Shown here in pieces: positions 17,247 to 25,132 of a DNA stretch of 64,000 bases. Under the pieces are notes generated by a model that did not search any database, was not told the DNA's origin, and worked only from the letters and a program-made list of their open reading frames with translations. Source of the stretch: Isoptericola sp044389085. GTDB taxonomy: Bacteria > Actinomycetota > Actinomycetes > Actinomycetales > Cellulomonadaceae. The number at the start of each line of letters is the position of its first letter. Positions within the stretch are counted from its first letter, which is position 1. A program made the position numbers and the translations under genes. The stretch spans positions 372,001 to 436,000 of the forward strand of contig NZ_JBIRXP010000001.1 of the NCBI RefSeq assembly GCF_044389085.1, in the 5' to 3' direction.

Positions 17247-18215
17247 GTGAGCCAGACCTGCGCGCCGCCCGCCCCGCTGTACCTCGACTGCGACACCGGC
17301 GTCGACGACGCGCTCGCCCTCGCGTACCTGCTGGCCTCGCCCGAGATCGACCTGGTGGGCGTGGGGACCGTGCACGGCAACGTCGACGCGCCGCAGGGCG
17401 CGACCAACACCCTCGACCTGCTGGCGCTCGCGGGCCGTGACGACGTGCCCGTCGCCGTCGGGGCCCACGACCCCCTCGCGGGCTCCTACGACGGCGGCGT
17501 GCCGCACGTCCACGGCCGCAACGGCGTGGGCGACGTCGTGCTCCCGGCGTCGGGCCGCTCGCCCGCGGCGGGGACCGCGGTGGACCTGCTCCTGCGGCTG
17601 TCGCACGAGCACGCCGGCCGCCTGCGCGTCGTCGCGGTCGGCCCGCTGACCAACCTCGCCCTCGCGCTCCGCGCGGACCCGACGCTGACCAAGCGCGTCG
17701 TCGACGTGACCGTCATGGGCGGGGCCGCCCTGCACCCGGGCAACGTCACGCCCGTCGGCGAGGCGAACATCGCGAACGACCCCGAGGCGGCCGCCGAGGT
17801 GCTCTCCGCCGACTGGGACGTCACCCTCGTGCCGCTCGACGTCACGATGGCCCACCTGCTCGAGGAGACCGACCGCAAGACGCTCCTCGAGGCGGGCACC
17901 ACCCTGGCGCCGTGGCTCGGCGAGGTGCTCGACCTCTACTTCGGGTTCCACGTGCCCACGTTCGGCCGCCGCTGCTCCGCCCTGCACGACCCGCTGGCCG
18001 CGGCCGTCGCGGTCGGCGGCGTGACCCCGACGCTGGCGCCGCGGGTGCCCGTCGTCGTCGACACCACCGACGGGCCCGGACGCGGCCAGACGGTGTGCGA
18101 CCTGCGCGGCCGGTACGCCGGGTACCCCGACGTGCCCGGCGCGCGCACCCGGGTCGTCCTCGCGACCGACGCGCCCCTCACCCCGCAACTCCTCGAGCGC
18201 CTGCTCACCCTCTGA
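17247..18215 (+). CDS. Inosine/uridine-preferring nucleoside hydrolase
   Basis: A 322-residue N-ribohydrolase cleaving nucleosides to base and ribose. The calcium-binding aspartate cluster DCDTGVDDALALAYLL lies at residues 14-29. A conserved VVGVGTVHGNVDAPQGATNTLDLL-like strand, VAVGPLTNLALAL, TVMGGAALHPGNVTPVGEANIANDPEAA and the C-terminal SALHDPLAA motif complete the active site. The GTG start has GAAGGA upstream. The ribokinase gene follows after 45 bases, so the pair could release and phosphorylate ribose in nucleoside salvage. Confidence 0.92.
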   Translation: MSQTCAPPAPLYLDCDTGVDDALALAYLLASPEIDLVGVGTVHGNVDAPQGATNTLDLLALAGRDDVPVAVGAHDPLAGSYDGGVPHVHGRNGVGDVVLPASGRSPAAGTAVDLLLRLSHEHAGRLRVVAVGPLTNLALALRADPTLTKRVVDVTVMGGAALHPGNVTPVGEANIANDPEAAAEVLSADWDVTLVPLDVTMAHLLEETDRKTLLEAGTTLAPWLGEVLDLYFGFHVPTFGRRCSALHDPLAAAVAVGGVTPTLAPRVPVVVDTTDGPGRGQTVCDLRGRYAGYPDVPGARTRVVLATDAPLTPQLLERLLTL

Positions 18216-18260
18216 CCCCCGACGACGCCCGCCCGAGACACCGAGAGCCCGGAGAGACCG

Positions 18261-19256
18261 ATGCCCGCGACACCGCCGCCGTCCGACCCCGCCCCGTCGG
18301 CCCCGTCCGCCCTGTCGGCCCCATCGGCTCCGTCCTTGGTGGTGGTGGGCTCCGCGAACGCCGACCTCCTGGCACGCACCGCGGTGCACCCGGCGCCGGG
18401 GGAGACGGTGCTGGGTCGCGACCTGGCGGTGCTGCCCGGTGGGAAGGGCGCCAACCAGGCGGTGGCGGCCGCGCGGCTAGGGGCTCGCGTGGCGTTCGTC
18501 GGTGCCGTGGGTGACGACGAGTTCGCCGACGCCGCCACGTCGGGGCTGCGGGAGGCCGGTGTCGACCTCGAACGTCTGGTCGTCGTGCCGGGCGGCACGG
18601 GGGTCGCCGTGGTCACCGTCGCGGCGGACGGGGAGAACTCGATCGTCGTCATCCCCGGTGCGAACGCGTCGGTGGGCCCCGACGTGGTGCGCCGGCACGC
18701 GGACCTGCTCGCGACGGCCGACGTCGTGGTGCTCCAGGGCGAGATCCCGCGCGCCGGGATCGAGGCCGCCGCCCAGCTGGCCGGCGGGCGCGTGGTGATG
18801 AACCTGGCGCCGGTGATCGACGTCGAGCCCGGGGTGCTGCGGCGCGCCGACCCGCTGGTGGTCAACGAGCACGAGGCGCACGGCGCTCTCGGGCTCCTGG
18901 AGTCCGGGGGAGTGAACCTCGGCGGCGTGACGGACGGTGACGTGACGGACGACGCGGTCGTCGCCAGGCTGCGCGCCGCGGGCGTGCCCTCCGTGGTGCT
19001 CACTCGCGGGGCGCACGGCGCGCTGGCCGCCGCCGCGGACCTCGACGACGAGGTCGTCGCCGTCCCCGCGCCGCACGTGGAGGCCGTCGACACGACCGGG
19101 GCCGGAGACGCGTTCGTCGGCGCGCTGGCGGCCGAGCTCGCGCGGGGGAGCGGCCTCGTCGACGCCGCCCGGGTCGCCGTCCGCGTCGGCGCCTTCGCCG
19201 TCCGGGGTCCCGGCGCGCAGCCGTCGTACCCGTGGGCCGGGGACGACCTGCCCTGA
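18261..19256 (+). CDS. rbsK: Ribokinase (PfkB family)
   Basis: A 331-residue sugar kinase making ribose 5-phosphate from ribose and ATP. The signatures are GGKGANQAVAAARLGARVAFVGAVGDD (substrate loop) and DTTGAGDAFVGALAAEL (anion hole and catalytic Asp). The first 25 residues are an Ala/Pro/Ser repeat absent from ordinary ribokinases, although GGAGAGACC precedes the ATG, so the extension is probably translated. It follows the nucleoside hydrolase, which would supply its substrate. Confidence 0.93.
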   Translation: MPATPPPSDPAPSAPSALSAPSAPSLVVVGSANADLLARTAVHPAPGETVLGRDLAVLPGGKGANQAVAAARLGARVAFVGAVGDDEFADAATSGLREAGVDLERLVVVPGGTGVAVVTVAADGENSIVVIPGANASVGPDVVRRHADLLATADVVVLQGEIPRAGIEAAAQLAGGRVVMNLAPVIDVEPGVLRRADPLVVNEHEAHGALGLLESGGVNLGGVTDGDVTDDAVVARLRAAGVPSVVLTRGAHGALAAAADLDDEVVAVPAPHVEAVDTTGAGDAFVGALAAELARGSGLVDAARVAVRVGAFAVRGPGAQPSYPWAGDDLP

Positions 19257-19368
19257 CGGTCGCGACGTCGACGCGGGCGCGGGGAGGGTGGAGTTCGCCT
19301 AGAGTGGCTGTTGCCTGCGATCGAGCCATGGTCACCCGGCAGGAATCGCGCGAGACGAGGGACGAGAC

Positions 19369-19716
19369 GTGGGCACCAGCGGAGGCATCAACCTGAGCGA
19401 CGACGGTCTCGTGTGGGAGATGTGGGGCGAGATCGACGTCGCGGTCGCCCACGAGGTCCACGCCACGCTGGAGGCCGCGGGCGACGGCCGCAAGACCCTC
19501 GACATGCGGAGGGTCACGTTCATCGACTCCTCCGGCCTGCGCCTCGTGATCCTGGCCTGCGAGGACGGTGCCCGCCCGCGGGTCGTCGGAGCGTCCTCCA
19601 CCGTGCGCGAGATCTTCGAGATGATGAGCTTCGACATGCTGGTCGACCTCGTGGACGACGACGCGGCGGAACCTTCCGGCGAGCAGCGTGAGGACGTGAC
19701 CGCCGGTTCGGAGTAG
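19369..19716 (+). CDS. STAS-domain anti-sigma factor antagonist
   Basis: A 115-residue single-domain STAS protein like SpoIIAA/RsbV. The strand-helix core WEMWGEIDVAVAHEVHATLEAA and the conserved FIDSSGLRLVILAC, with its phosphorylatable serine, are intact. Such proteins bind RsbW-type kinases and free a stress sigma factor. A second STAS gene and an RsbW-like ATPase gene lie within 3 kb on the other strand, so it may belong to the same partner-switching network. The GTG start has only a weak ribosome site. A hydrophilic tail of about 20 residues follows the domain. Confidence 0.88.
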   Translation: MGTSGGINLSDDGLVWEMWGEIDVAVAHEVHATLEAAGDGRKTLDMRRVTFIDSSGLRLVILACEDGARPRVVGASSTVREIFEMMSFDMLVDLVDDDAAEPSGEQREDVTAGSE

Positions 19717-19777
19717 CGCCGCCGCGCGCTGTCGGGAACGACTGTCGGCGCGGGCGCACGGGCGGTGCGCGGGACGA

Positions 19778-19810
19778 GCGAAGGGCGGGGTCGACGACCC
19801 CGCCCTTCGC
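19778..19810. terminator. Strong bidirectional terminator hairpin
   Basis: A perfect 15-base-pair stem (19778-19792 with 19796-19810) with a GAC loop. It lies between the convergent STAS gene and csbD-like gene, so it can end transcripts from both. Confidence 0.85.
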
Positions 19811-19827
19811 CGCGTCTCGCGGTGCTG

Positions 19828-20001
19828 CTACTTGTCGAAGGCGTCCTTGGCGTCGTCGCCGGCCTGCTTCAGGTTGGCGGCGGCCTGGTCCTTCTTGCCC
19901 TCGGCTTCGAGCCGCTCGTTGTCGGTGGCCTTGCCGGCGCCCTCCTTGACCTTGCCGGCGGCCTCCTCAGCGCTGTGCTTGGCCTTGTCTCCGATGCCCA
20001 T
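19828..20001 (-). CDS. CsbD-family general stress protein
   Basis: A 57-residue hydrophilic protein beginning MGIGDKAKHSAEEAAGKVKEGAGKATDN and ending GDDAKDAFDK, a clear CsbD-like sequence. The family is induced by general stress in many bacteria and its molecular role is unknown. The ribosome site AAGGAGG lies 6 bases before the ATG. It lies 84 bases downstream of the GlsB-like gene on the same strand, so the two may be co-transcribed. Confidence 0.92.
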   Translation of the reverse strand: MGIGDKAKHSAEEAAGKVKEGAGKATDNERLEAEGKKDQAAANLKQAGDDAKDAFDK

Positions 20002-20085
20002 GTGATGCCTCCTTGGTGGTGCCTACTCGACGGGCCGGCGGCAGGAACCCCGGCCCGTTCGCGCCCGCGTCTTGAGCGCCAGGGG

Positions 20086-20376
20086 TCAGGAACGCCGGCG
20101 TCCGGTCGCCCACGACCAGATCAGGACGACGATGATCGAGCCGATGAGAGCAAACGCCCAGGTCCCCAGGTCGAAGAACTCCTCGTTCACGTCCGTGCCG
20201 AAGACCGCGGACGCGATGAAACCACCCACGATCGCTCCCACGATCCCGAGGAGGAGGGTGACGATCCAGCCACCCTTCTGGGCCCCGGGAACGATCGCGC
20301 GTGCCAGGGCGCCCATGATCAGGCCGATGAGGATCCAGCCGATGATGCTCAAGAGTCTCTCCAGTCGCTCGTGCAT
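20086..20376 (-). CDS. GlsB/YeaQ/YmgE-family stress membrane protein
   Basis: A 96-residue small integral membrane protein of the transglycosylase-associated protein family. The conserved glycine-rich helices are IIGWILIGLIMGALARAIVPG, GGWIVTLLLGIVGAIVGG and a third helix ending VVLIWSWATGRRRS. The insert FGTDVNEEFFDLGTW links helices two and three. The ATG at 20376 gives ten extra residues before the conserved core; a later non-ATG start is possible. Members are induced by envelope or general stress. A palindrome just upstream may regulate it together with csbD. Confidence 0.9.
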   Translation of the reverse strand: MHERLERLLSIIGWILIGLIMGALARAIVPGAQKGGWIVTLLLGIVGAIVGGFIASAVFGTDVNEEFFDLGTWAFALIGSIIVVLIWSWATGRRRS

Positions 20377-20387
20377 GTTCCCGACGT

Positions 20388-20405
20388 TTCGGATATTTCT
20401 CCGAA
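20388..20405. promoter_or_regulatory. Operator-like palindrome upstream of the GlsB-like gene
   Basis: TTCGGA (20388-20393) and TCCGAA (20400-20405) form a perfect inverted repeat around TATTTC, in a locally AT-rich patch 12-29 bases upstream of the GlsB start. The position suits a repressor or attenuator. No regulator is identified. Confidence 0.35.
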
Positions 20406-20599
20406 CCGCCGAGAAATGACGATGGCACGGTGCCCGGATGCTCGCACCCGCGGCGGGGCGAGCGGCCCGAGCGGGACTGGGTGCTCGTCGTCCTGGTCCG
20501 ACCATGGGCATCGTGCGGCCTTCCACGCACCTCGGGGGCGCGTCGTGACAGCGTGAACGCCGCACGTCAGTGGGCTGCGCGACCGCTACTGTCCGCACC

Positions 20600-20884
20600 A
20601 TGACCACCCCGCAGAGCCCCGCGAGCCCCCCGAACGCACCCACGATCCCGGTCCACGTTCCCCGTCCGCAGCAGGCCGCGTCCCTGGTGGGGATGGGTCT
20701 GCTCCTCATCCTGGTCGGCTTGGTGCTGACCTCAGCCGGAATGGTGTCGCCTCTCGCCGTGGTCGGACTCATGGCGTTCGCGGGCGGCGGGCTCGCGCTC
20801 GTGTTCGGCGTGCACCGCGCCGTACGCAACCTCGACTCGATCGCCGCCGCCAAGTACAACGAGTCGCTGCGACACGAGGACTGA
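20600..20884 (+). CDS. Small two-helix membrane protein
   Basis: A 94-residue hypothetical protein. A proline-rich cytoplasmic-like N-terminus (about 30 residues) precedes two adjacent hydrophobic helices, SLVGMGLLLILVGLVLTSAG and LAVVGLMAFAGGGLALVFGV. A charged tail ending KYNESLRHED follows. The ATG at 20600 is preferred over an upstream Met because the sequence is protein-like only from there. I do not recognise a family. It sits among stress-response genes, divergent from the GlsB-like gene. Confidence 0.6.
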   Translation: MTTPQSPASPPNAPTIPVHVPRPQQAASLVGMGLLLILVGLVLTSAGMVSPLAVVGLMAFAGGGLALVFGVHRAVRNLDSIAAAKYNESLRHED

Positions 20885-20968
20885 CCTCCGCCACGGCTCA
20901 GCCCTGGTCCCGCGTGGCGGACGCGTCGCGTCCCTCCTGGCGTCAGGGAAGAAGGCCGGGAAACGACC

Positions 20969-21007
20969 GAGGCCCTGAAACCCGGGTCACCAGGGTTTCA
21001 GGGCCTC
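20969..21007. terminator. Terminator hairpin for tRNA-Asn
   Basis: A 15-base perfect stem (20969-20983 with 20993-21007) around a nine-base loop. It begins 7 bases past the 3' end of tRNA-Asn, which is transcribed leftward. It can also end the rightward transcript of the small membrane protein. Confidence 0.8.
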
Positions 21008-21014
21008 ATCTCGG

Positions 21015-21087
<73 letters not shown>

Positions 21088-21139
21088 TCGCGTGGTCGTC
21101 CGGCCTTTGGCCTTCGAACCGGGAAGAACAATACCAGGC

Positions 21140-21652
21140 TCACACGGGTAGTCCGGACGCTCCTCGGACCCGGGACTCCGTGGCGTCCACCACCCCGGCG
21201 ACGCGCGGGTCGTCGAGGTCCACGCCCTCTCCGGCGATCGCCTGGGAGAAGAGCTCACCGTTCGCCGTCCTCCGGACGGCGACCTTGACGTCCCCGCCGG
21301 GCACCGCCACCGTCTCGGCCAGCACCACGGACCACTGGACCCGCTCGCGCAGGGCCTGGGGGAACGACGTGCGCTCGGCGTCCACGAGCCGGAGCACGGT
21401 GTCCGACGCGGCGTCGACCCACTCGATCACCAGCTCGGAGCGCTCGGGGTCGAACACACCGCGGTCGACGTCGCACCACGGCCGTCGCGTGACGACGTCC
21501 CGTGGGGCGGGGCCGGCGACGACGAGGTCGGCCGTGGTCGCCACGGCCCAACCGTCGCCGGCGAGCTCGGCGGACGCGAGGATCCGTTCGCCGCAGGCCA
21601 GGGGGAGGGCGCGGCGGACGTCGTCCGGGAGGGCTGAGCGGCGAAACCACAT
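21140..21652 (-). CDS. Conserved hypothetical protein
   Basis: A 170-residue soluble protein starting MWFRRSALPDDVRRALPLACGERILASAEL. The middle alternates strands and turns (ATTADLVVAGP, RRPWCDVDRGVFDPERSELVIEW), resembling a small PH-like beta barrel, and the C-terminus is helical. No catalytic motif is visible. Similar open reading frames are common next to tRNA genes in actinobacteria, but I cannot name a function. It is separated from tRNA-Asn by 52 bases on the same strand. Confidence 0.7.
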   Translation of the reverse strand: MWFRRSALPDDVRRALPLACGERILASAELAGDGWAVATTADLVVAGPAPRDVVTRRPWCDVDRGVFDPERSELVIEWVDAASDTVLRLVDAERTSFPQALRERVQWSVVLAETVAVPGGDVKVAVRRTANGELFSQAIAGEGVDLDDPRVAGVVDATESRVRGASGLPV

Positions 21653-21760
21653 GGCGCCACCGTAGCGACCGACGGCCCGACGCGGGTGCGTCGGGCCGTC
21701 GTGCCGGGGCAGGGGTGGCGGGGGGCCGGAGCGTCGTGCGGTCGCCGGCGTCCGGCCAGG

Positions 21761-22222
21761 TCAGTCGGACTGCGTCACGGGAAAGGTCGCCCACACGTGC
21801 TTGGCGGTTCCCGACGTGTACCAGCCGACCTGGGCGGACAGCCGTTCCGCGATGAGGAGGCCGAGCCCGCCGTGGCCCGGTGGCCGGCCGCCGTCGAGCA
21901 CGGGCACCCCCTCGACGTCGTGGTCGACGACGTCCAGGAGCCAGGAGCTGTCGTTCCGCAGCAGCCGGACGACGGTGGGCGGGCGGCCGTGCAGCAAGGC
22001 GTTGGTCGCGAGCTCCGAGGCGATCAGCACGAGCTTCTCGGCGGTGTCGTGCATCCCGGACGCGGCGGCGTCCGCCGGCCCGACGATGCGCGCGAGCGAC
22101 GACCGCAACCGGCTGAGCTGCTCGGCGTCGGCGAGCACCCATTCCGCGACCGGGGCATAGCCGGGTCGTGGTGGTGCCATCGGGACCGTCGACGTGCCGG
22201 ACGGGGTGGCGGCGTCGTCCAA
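21761..22222 (-). CDS. RsbW-like ATP-binding anti-sigma regulatory protein
   Basis: A 153-residue HATPase_c (GHKL) protein. The N box is LIASELATNALLHGRPPTVV, and the G1-like motifs are LDVVDHDVEGVPVL and PGHGGLGLLIAERLSAQVG. Such proteins phosphorylate STAS antagonists and sequester sigma factors, or act in phosphatase complexes. Translation probably starts at a TTG with GGAGGAAG upstream; an ATG 14 codons inside is the alternative. It follows a STAS gene on the same strand (121 bases apart). No sigma factor gene is in the window. Confidence 0.86.
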   Translation of the reverse strand: MDDAATPSGTSTVPMAPPRPGYAPVAEWVLADAEQLSRLRSSLARIVGPADAAASGMHDTAEKLVLIASELATNALLHGRPPTVVRLLRNDSSWLLDVVDHDVEGVPVLDGGRPPGHGGLGLLIAERLSAQVGWYTSGTAKHVWATFPVTQSD

Positions 22223-22343
22223 GGGGCTTCCTCCAGGGCGTGGGAGAGGTCAGGGCGACCTCGGGTGCCGGCCGCGGGGCGCCGGGGCGCTTCGGCCGGG
22301 TCGAGCGTGCGACGTCGTCGCGCGTCCTCGTCAGGCGTCCTCG

Positions 22344-22673
22344 TCAGGCGTCGTGGTCCGGGCGCGGCGAGGGGTCGGCATCGGCGAACCGGACCGCGTG
22401 CTCGAGCCCCGCCAGCGAGACGACCTCGCGGACGCCCTGCGGCGCGCCGACAAGAAGTGGTCCTTCGTCCGGGGTGCCCGCGAGGAGGAGCAGGCGCAGG
22501 CCCGACGAGTCGAGGAACGTGACCTGGTGCAGGTCGACGACCTTGGGCCTGCCGTCCAGGGACGCCTTCAGCTCGTCGCCGACGGCCTGGGCGACCGCGA
22601 CGTCGATCTCACCCCACAACGTCCAGGTCCTGCCGTTGTCCGCGACGGTCGCTCCGCCGGCACTGCCGTCCAC
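22344..22673 (-). CDS. STAS-domain anti-sigma factor antagonist
   Basis: A 109-residue single STAS domain with WTLWGEIDVAVAQAVGDELKASL and the phosphorylation motif FLDSSGLRLLLLAG. GAGGAGTG precedes the GTG start. The gene pairs with the RsbW-like ATPase downstream and is a paralogue of the STAS gene at 19.4 kb; both share the unusual T-W-x-L/M-WGEIDVAVA opening. The gap to the ATPase gene contains a 13-base direct repeat (CGTCCTCGTCAGG twice, around 22322-22347), which overlaps the stop region. Confidence 0.87.
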   Translation of the reverse strand: MDGSAGGATVADNGRTWTLWGEIDVAVAQAVGDELKASLDGRPKVVDLHQVTFLDSSGLRLLLLAGTPDEGPLLVGAPQGVREVVSLAGLEHAVRFADADPSPRPDHDA

Positions 22674-22729
22674 GCGCTCACTCCTCGTCGTCGTCTCGCC
22701 TTGACCGGCGCCCGGGTCGCCGCCGTCCG

Positions 22730-22803
22730 TGCCCCGTGCAGGACTTGAACCCGCGACCGAGAGATTATGAGTCTCCTGCTCTGACCAGCTGAGCTAACGG
22801 GGC
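22730..22803 (-). tRNA. tRNA-Met (CAT)
   Basis: A 74-base cloverleaf with acceptor GCCCCGT/ACGGGGC, D-arm GCTC...GAGC, anticodon stem around CTCATAA (anticodon CAT) and T-loop GGTTCAAGTCC. The discriminator is A. The first acceptor pair G-C and D-arm suggest an elongator type. A tRNA-Ile2 with modified CAT cannot be fully excluded. CCA is not encoded. Confidence 0.88.
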
Positions 22804-22871
22804 GCGCGGCGAGCATACCGGCGCGGGCGGTCGGGCGTGCGGTGGCCCGCAGGCCGCGGTGTCATGGGGGA

Positions 22872-23249
22872 GTGGCCATCACCGTCAAGCGCGTGTACGA
22901 GGAGCCCTCCCCGGACGACGGCACTCGGGTGCTGGTGGACCGGCTTTGGCCGCGCGGGATCTCCAAGGAGCGCGCGCACCTCGACCGGTGGTGCAAGGAG
23001 GTCGCTCCGTCGTCCGGCCTGCGCACCTGGTTCCACCACTCCCCGGAGAGGTTCGAGGAGTTCGAGCGGCGGTACCGGGCAGAGCTCGCCGGCACGCCCG
23101 AGGTGGCCGAGCTGGCAGCGCTCGGGGCGGGAGACCGGCGTCTCACGCTCCTGTACTCGGCGCGCGACACGGAGCACAACCAGGCGCTGGTGCTGCGCGA
23201 CGTGCTCGAGTCCTACCTGGAGGACGCGACGTCCGGCTCGGACGCCTGA
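22872..23249 (+). CDS. DUF488 family protein
   Basis: A 125-residue protein of the YeaO/DUF488 family. The signatures VKRVYEEPSPDDGTRVLVDRLWPRG and the C-terminal RLTLLYSARDTEHNQALVLRDVL are intact, as is the central W-x-K-E-V/A-P-S-xx-L-R-x-W-F-x-H pattern. The GTG start has GGGGGAG upstream. The function is unknown. Its 3' end overlaps the 3' end of the convergent acyltransferase gene by 37 bases. Confidence 0.9.
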   Translation: MAITVKRVYEEPSPDDGTRVLVDRLWPRGISKERAHLDRWCKEVAPSSGLRTWFHHSPERFEEFERRYRAELAGTPEVAELAALGAGDRRLTLLYSARDTEHNQALVLRDVLESYLEDATSGSDA

Positions 23250-24406
23250 CCCCGGGCCGCGGTGCGTGACGTGCGCCCGAGCGCGCGTCCGGCCAGCTCC
23301 AGGTCGCGCGCGACGGCCCGGCGCAGGCGAGGCCCGAGGGGTCGCTCGACGAACCGGTGCACGAGATAGGCGACGGCGAGCATGACGGCCGTGACGAGCG
23401 CGAAGGTGACGCCCGCGGGCAGGTACGGGCTCGTCTTGCCGATCATCCACTGCCCCCAGGAGGAGTGCAGCAGGTACAGCGGGTAGGTCAGGGCGCCCGC
23501 GAGGGTGAGCCATCGCCACGAGAGCCGGTCGAGGCGGGTGAGCGCGACGGCGGCGACGAGCGCGAAGCAGACGAGGATCGCGATCCAGTACGTCTGCGGG
23601 CCCACGGTGACGTCGGTGCTGGTGGCGATCCGCAGCGACTGGCTGCGGCCCGACATCACGCCGGCGAGGGCGACGTTGAGGCCGAGCACGAGCCACAGCA
23701 CGAGGGACCGGCGTTCCTTGGTGAGCAGGAAGAGCACCATGCCGCCCGCGAAGAGGGGCGCGTCCGTGCCGACCAGCACGGTGGCCCCCAGGGTGCTGCC
23801 GGACTGGACGGCGACGGCGGCCGCGACCGGCCACACCGCGGCGAACGCGACGAGCCGGTTGCGCGTCATCCCGAACGCGAGGAGCACCCCGACGAGGACG
23901 TAGAAGCGCAGCTCGGCCCACAGGGTCCAGTAGACGGACTCGATGTCCTGGACGCCGAAGGCCCGCTGGACCATCGTGAGGTTGGCCGCGGTCTCGGGGA
24001 TCCCGACGTCCTTGTGCCCGGGTGCGACCACGACGAGCAGGAGCACCACGGCGGCGACGGACAGCCAGTAGGCGGGGAACAGCCGCCCCACGCGGGACGC
24101 GGTGAACGACCGCACGTCCCGGCCCCAGGCGGACATGAGGATCACGAAGCCGCTGACCACGAAGAACAGCTGGACGCCGAACGAGCCGAACACGGCCACG
24201 GGCTGCAGGTGAGGGAACGAGTCCTCCGTGCGGGCGCCCCAGGCGGAGTGGTTCACGGCCACGTAGTGGTACGCGAGCACGGCCATCGCGGCCAGGAATC
24301 TCAGCCCGTCGAGGGCGGCCAGGCGCGGGCGTCCCGCGGTCGGGGCGGCGACCCGGCCCGGGTCGAGGGCAGGGGTCGTCGTTGACTCGGTCATCTGTCG
24401 GGGCAT
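23213..24406 (-). CDS. Acyltransferase family 3 membrane protein (OafA/YrhL type)
   Basis: A 397-residue polytopic protein of about ten helices that would O-acylate a cell-surface glycan or lipid. The N-terminal signature is LAALDGLRFLAAMAVLAYHYVAVNH, whose His is the conserved active-site residue. FVVSGFVILMSAWGRDVRSF and the C-terminal VERPLGPRLRRA are also family-typical. The start could be Met at 24406 or 24394; neither has a clear ribosome site. It shares a divergent promoter region with peptide deformylase. Confidence 0.87.
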   Translation of the reverse strand: MPRQMTESTTTPALDPGRVAAPTAGRPRLAALDGLRFLAAMAVLAYHYVAVNHSAWGARTEDSFPHLQPVAVFGSFGVQLFFVVSGFVILMSAWGRDVRSFTASRVGRLFPAYWLSVAAVVLLLVVVAPGHKDVGIPETAANLTMVQRAFGVQDIESVYWTLWAELRFYVLVGVLLAFGMTRNRLVAFAAVWPVAAAVAVQSGSTLGATVLVGTDAPLFAGGMVLFLLTKERRSLVLWLVLGLNVALAGVMSGRSQSLRIATSTDVTVGPQTYWIAILVCFALVAAVALTRLDRLSWRWLTLAGALTYPLYLLHSSWGQWMIGKTSPYLPAGVTFALVTAVMLAVAYLVHRFVERPLGPRLRRAVARDLELAGRALGRTSRTAARGQASEPDVASSR

Positions 24407-24417
24407 CGCTGGGCACG

Positions 24418-24434
24418 TTATCAAACTGTGATAA
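24418..24434. promoter_or_regulatory. Palindrome and extended -10 upstream of def
   Basis: TTATCA (24418-24423) and TGATAA (24429-24434) form a perfect inverted repeat around AACTG, the most AT-rich spot nearby. TGTGATAAT at 24427-24435 also resembles an extended -10, placing a start point 30-35 bases before the def ATG; the opposite strand gives a similar TGATAA for the acyltransferase. It could be an operator, a divergent promoter or both. Confidence 0.45.
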
Positions 24435-24475
24435 TCGGCGCTCCCAGCGCCTCACGACGTGGGAGAATGCGGGCC

Positions 24476-24961
24476 ATGGCGATGCGAGAGATCCGGGTGC
24501 TGCCCGACCCCGTGCTGCGCACACCCTGCGACGAGATCACCACCGTGGACGACCGCGTCCGGTCCCTGGTGGAGGACCTGGTCGAGACGGTCGACGCCGA
24601 CGGACGGGCGGGACTTGCGGCCAACCAGATCGGCGTGAACCTGCGGGCGTTCTCCTGGAACGTCGAGGACGAGATCGGCTACGTGCTCAACCCGCGGATC
24701 GTGGACCTCTCGGACGAGACCCAGGACGGCGACGAGGGCTGCCTGTCGGTGCCGGGTCTCTGGTACCCCACCACCCGTGCGTGGTACGCCCGCGTGGTGG
24801 GGACGGACCTCGACGGCAACGAGCTCGTGGTCGAGGGCACCGGTCTCATGGCGCGCTGCCTCCAGCACGAGGTCGACCACCTGGACGGTCACCTTTACCT
24901 GGACCGTCTCGAGCGCTCCGTGCGCAAGAAGGCCATGCGCGAGCTCCGCGAACGGCTCTGA
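24476..24961 (+). CDS. def: Peptide deformylase
   Basis: A 161-residue metalloenzyme removing the N-formyl group from nascent proteins. The three motifs are complete: GRAGLAANQIG (residues 43-53), DEGCLSVPG with metal ligand Cys89, and QHEVDHLDG with ligands His131 and His135 and catalytic Glu132. The start at Met24476 is favoured by GGGAG ten bases upstream; Met24482 is also possible. It is divergent from the acyltransferase. Confidence 0.96.
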   Translation: MAMREIRVLPDPVLRTPCDEITTVDDRVRSLVEDLVETVDADGRAGLAANQIGVNLRAFSWNVEDEIGYVLNPRIVDLSDETQDGDEGCLSVPGLWYPTTRAWYARVVGTDLDGNELVVEGTGLMARCLQHEVDHLDGHLYLDRLERSVRKKAMRELRERL

Positions 24962-25132
24962 CTTCCTCAAGGGGTGCTCAAGAGGTGCGCCGAAGTCTGC
25001 GTTTCCTCTCGCACCCTGGCCCGGCATCGGGCAGGATGTGTCAAGACGACACACCGTCGGAGCTCGCCGACCAGCAGGCCGACCGGTTCGAGGACGTAGG
25101 GGAAGACGGACCTCGGAACCAGGGAGGACAAC

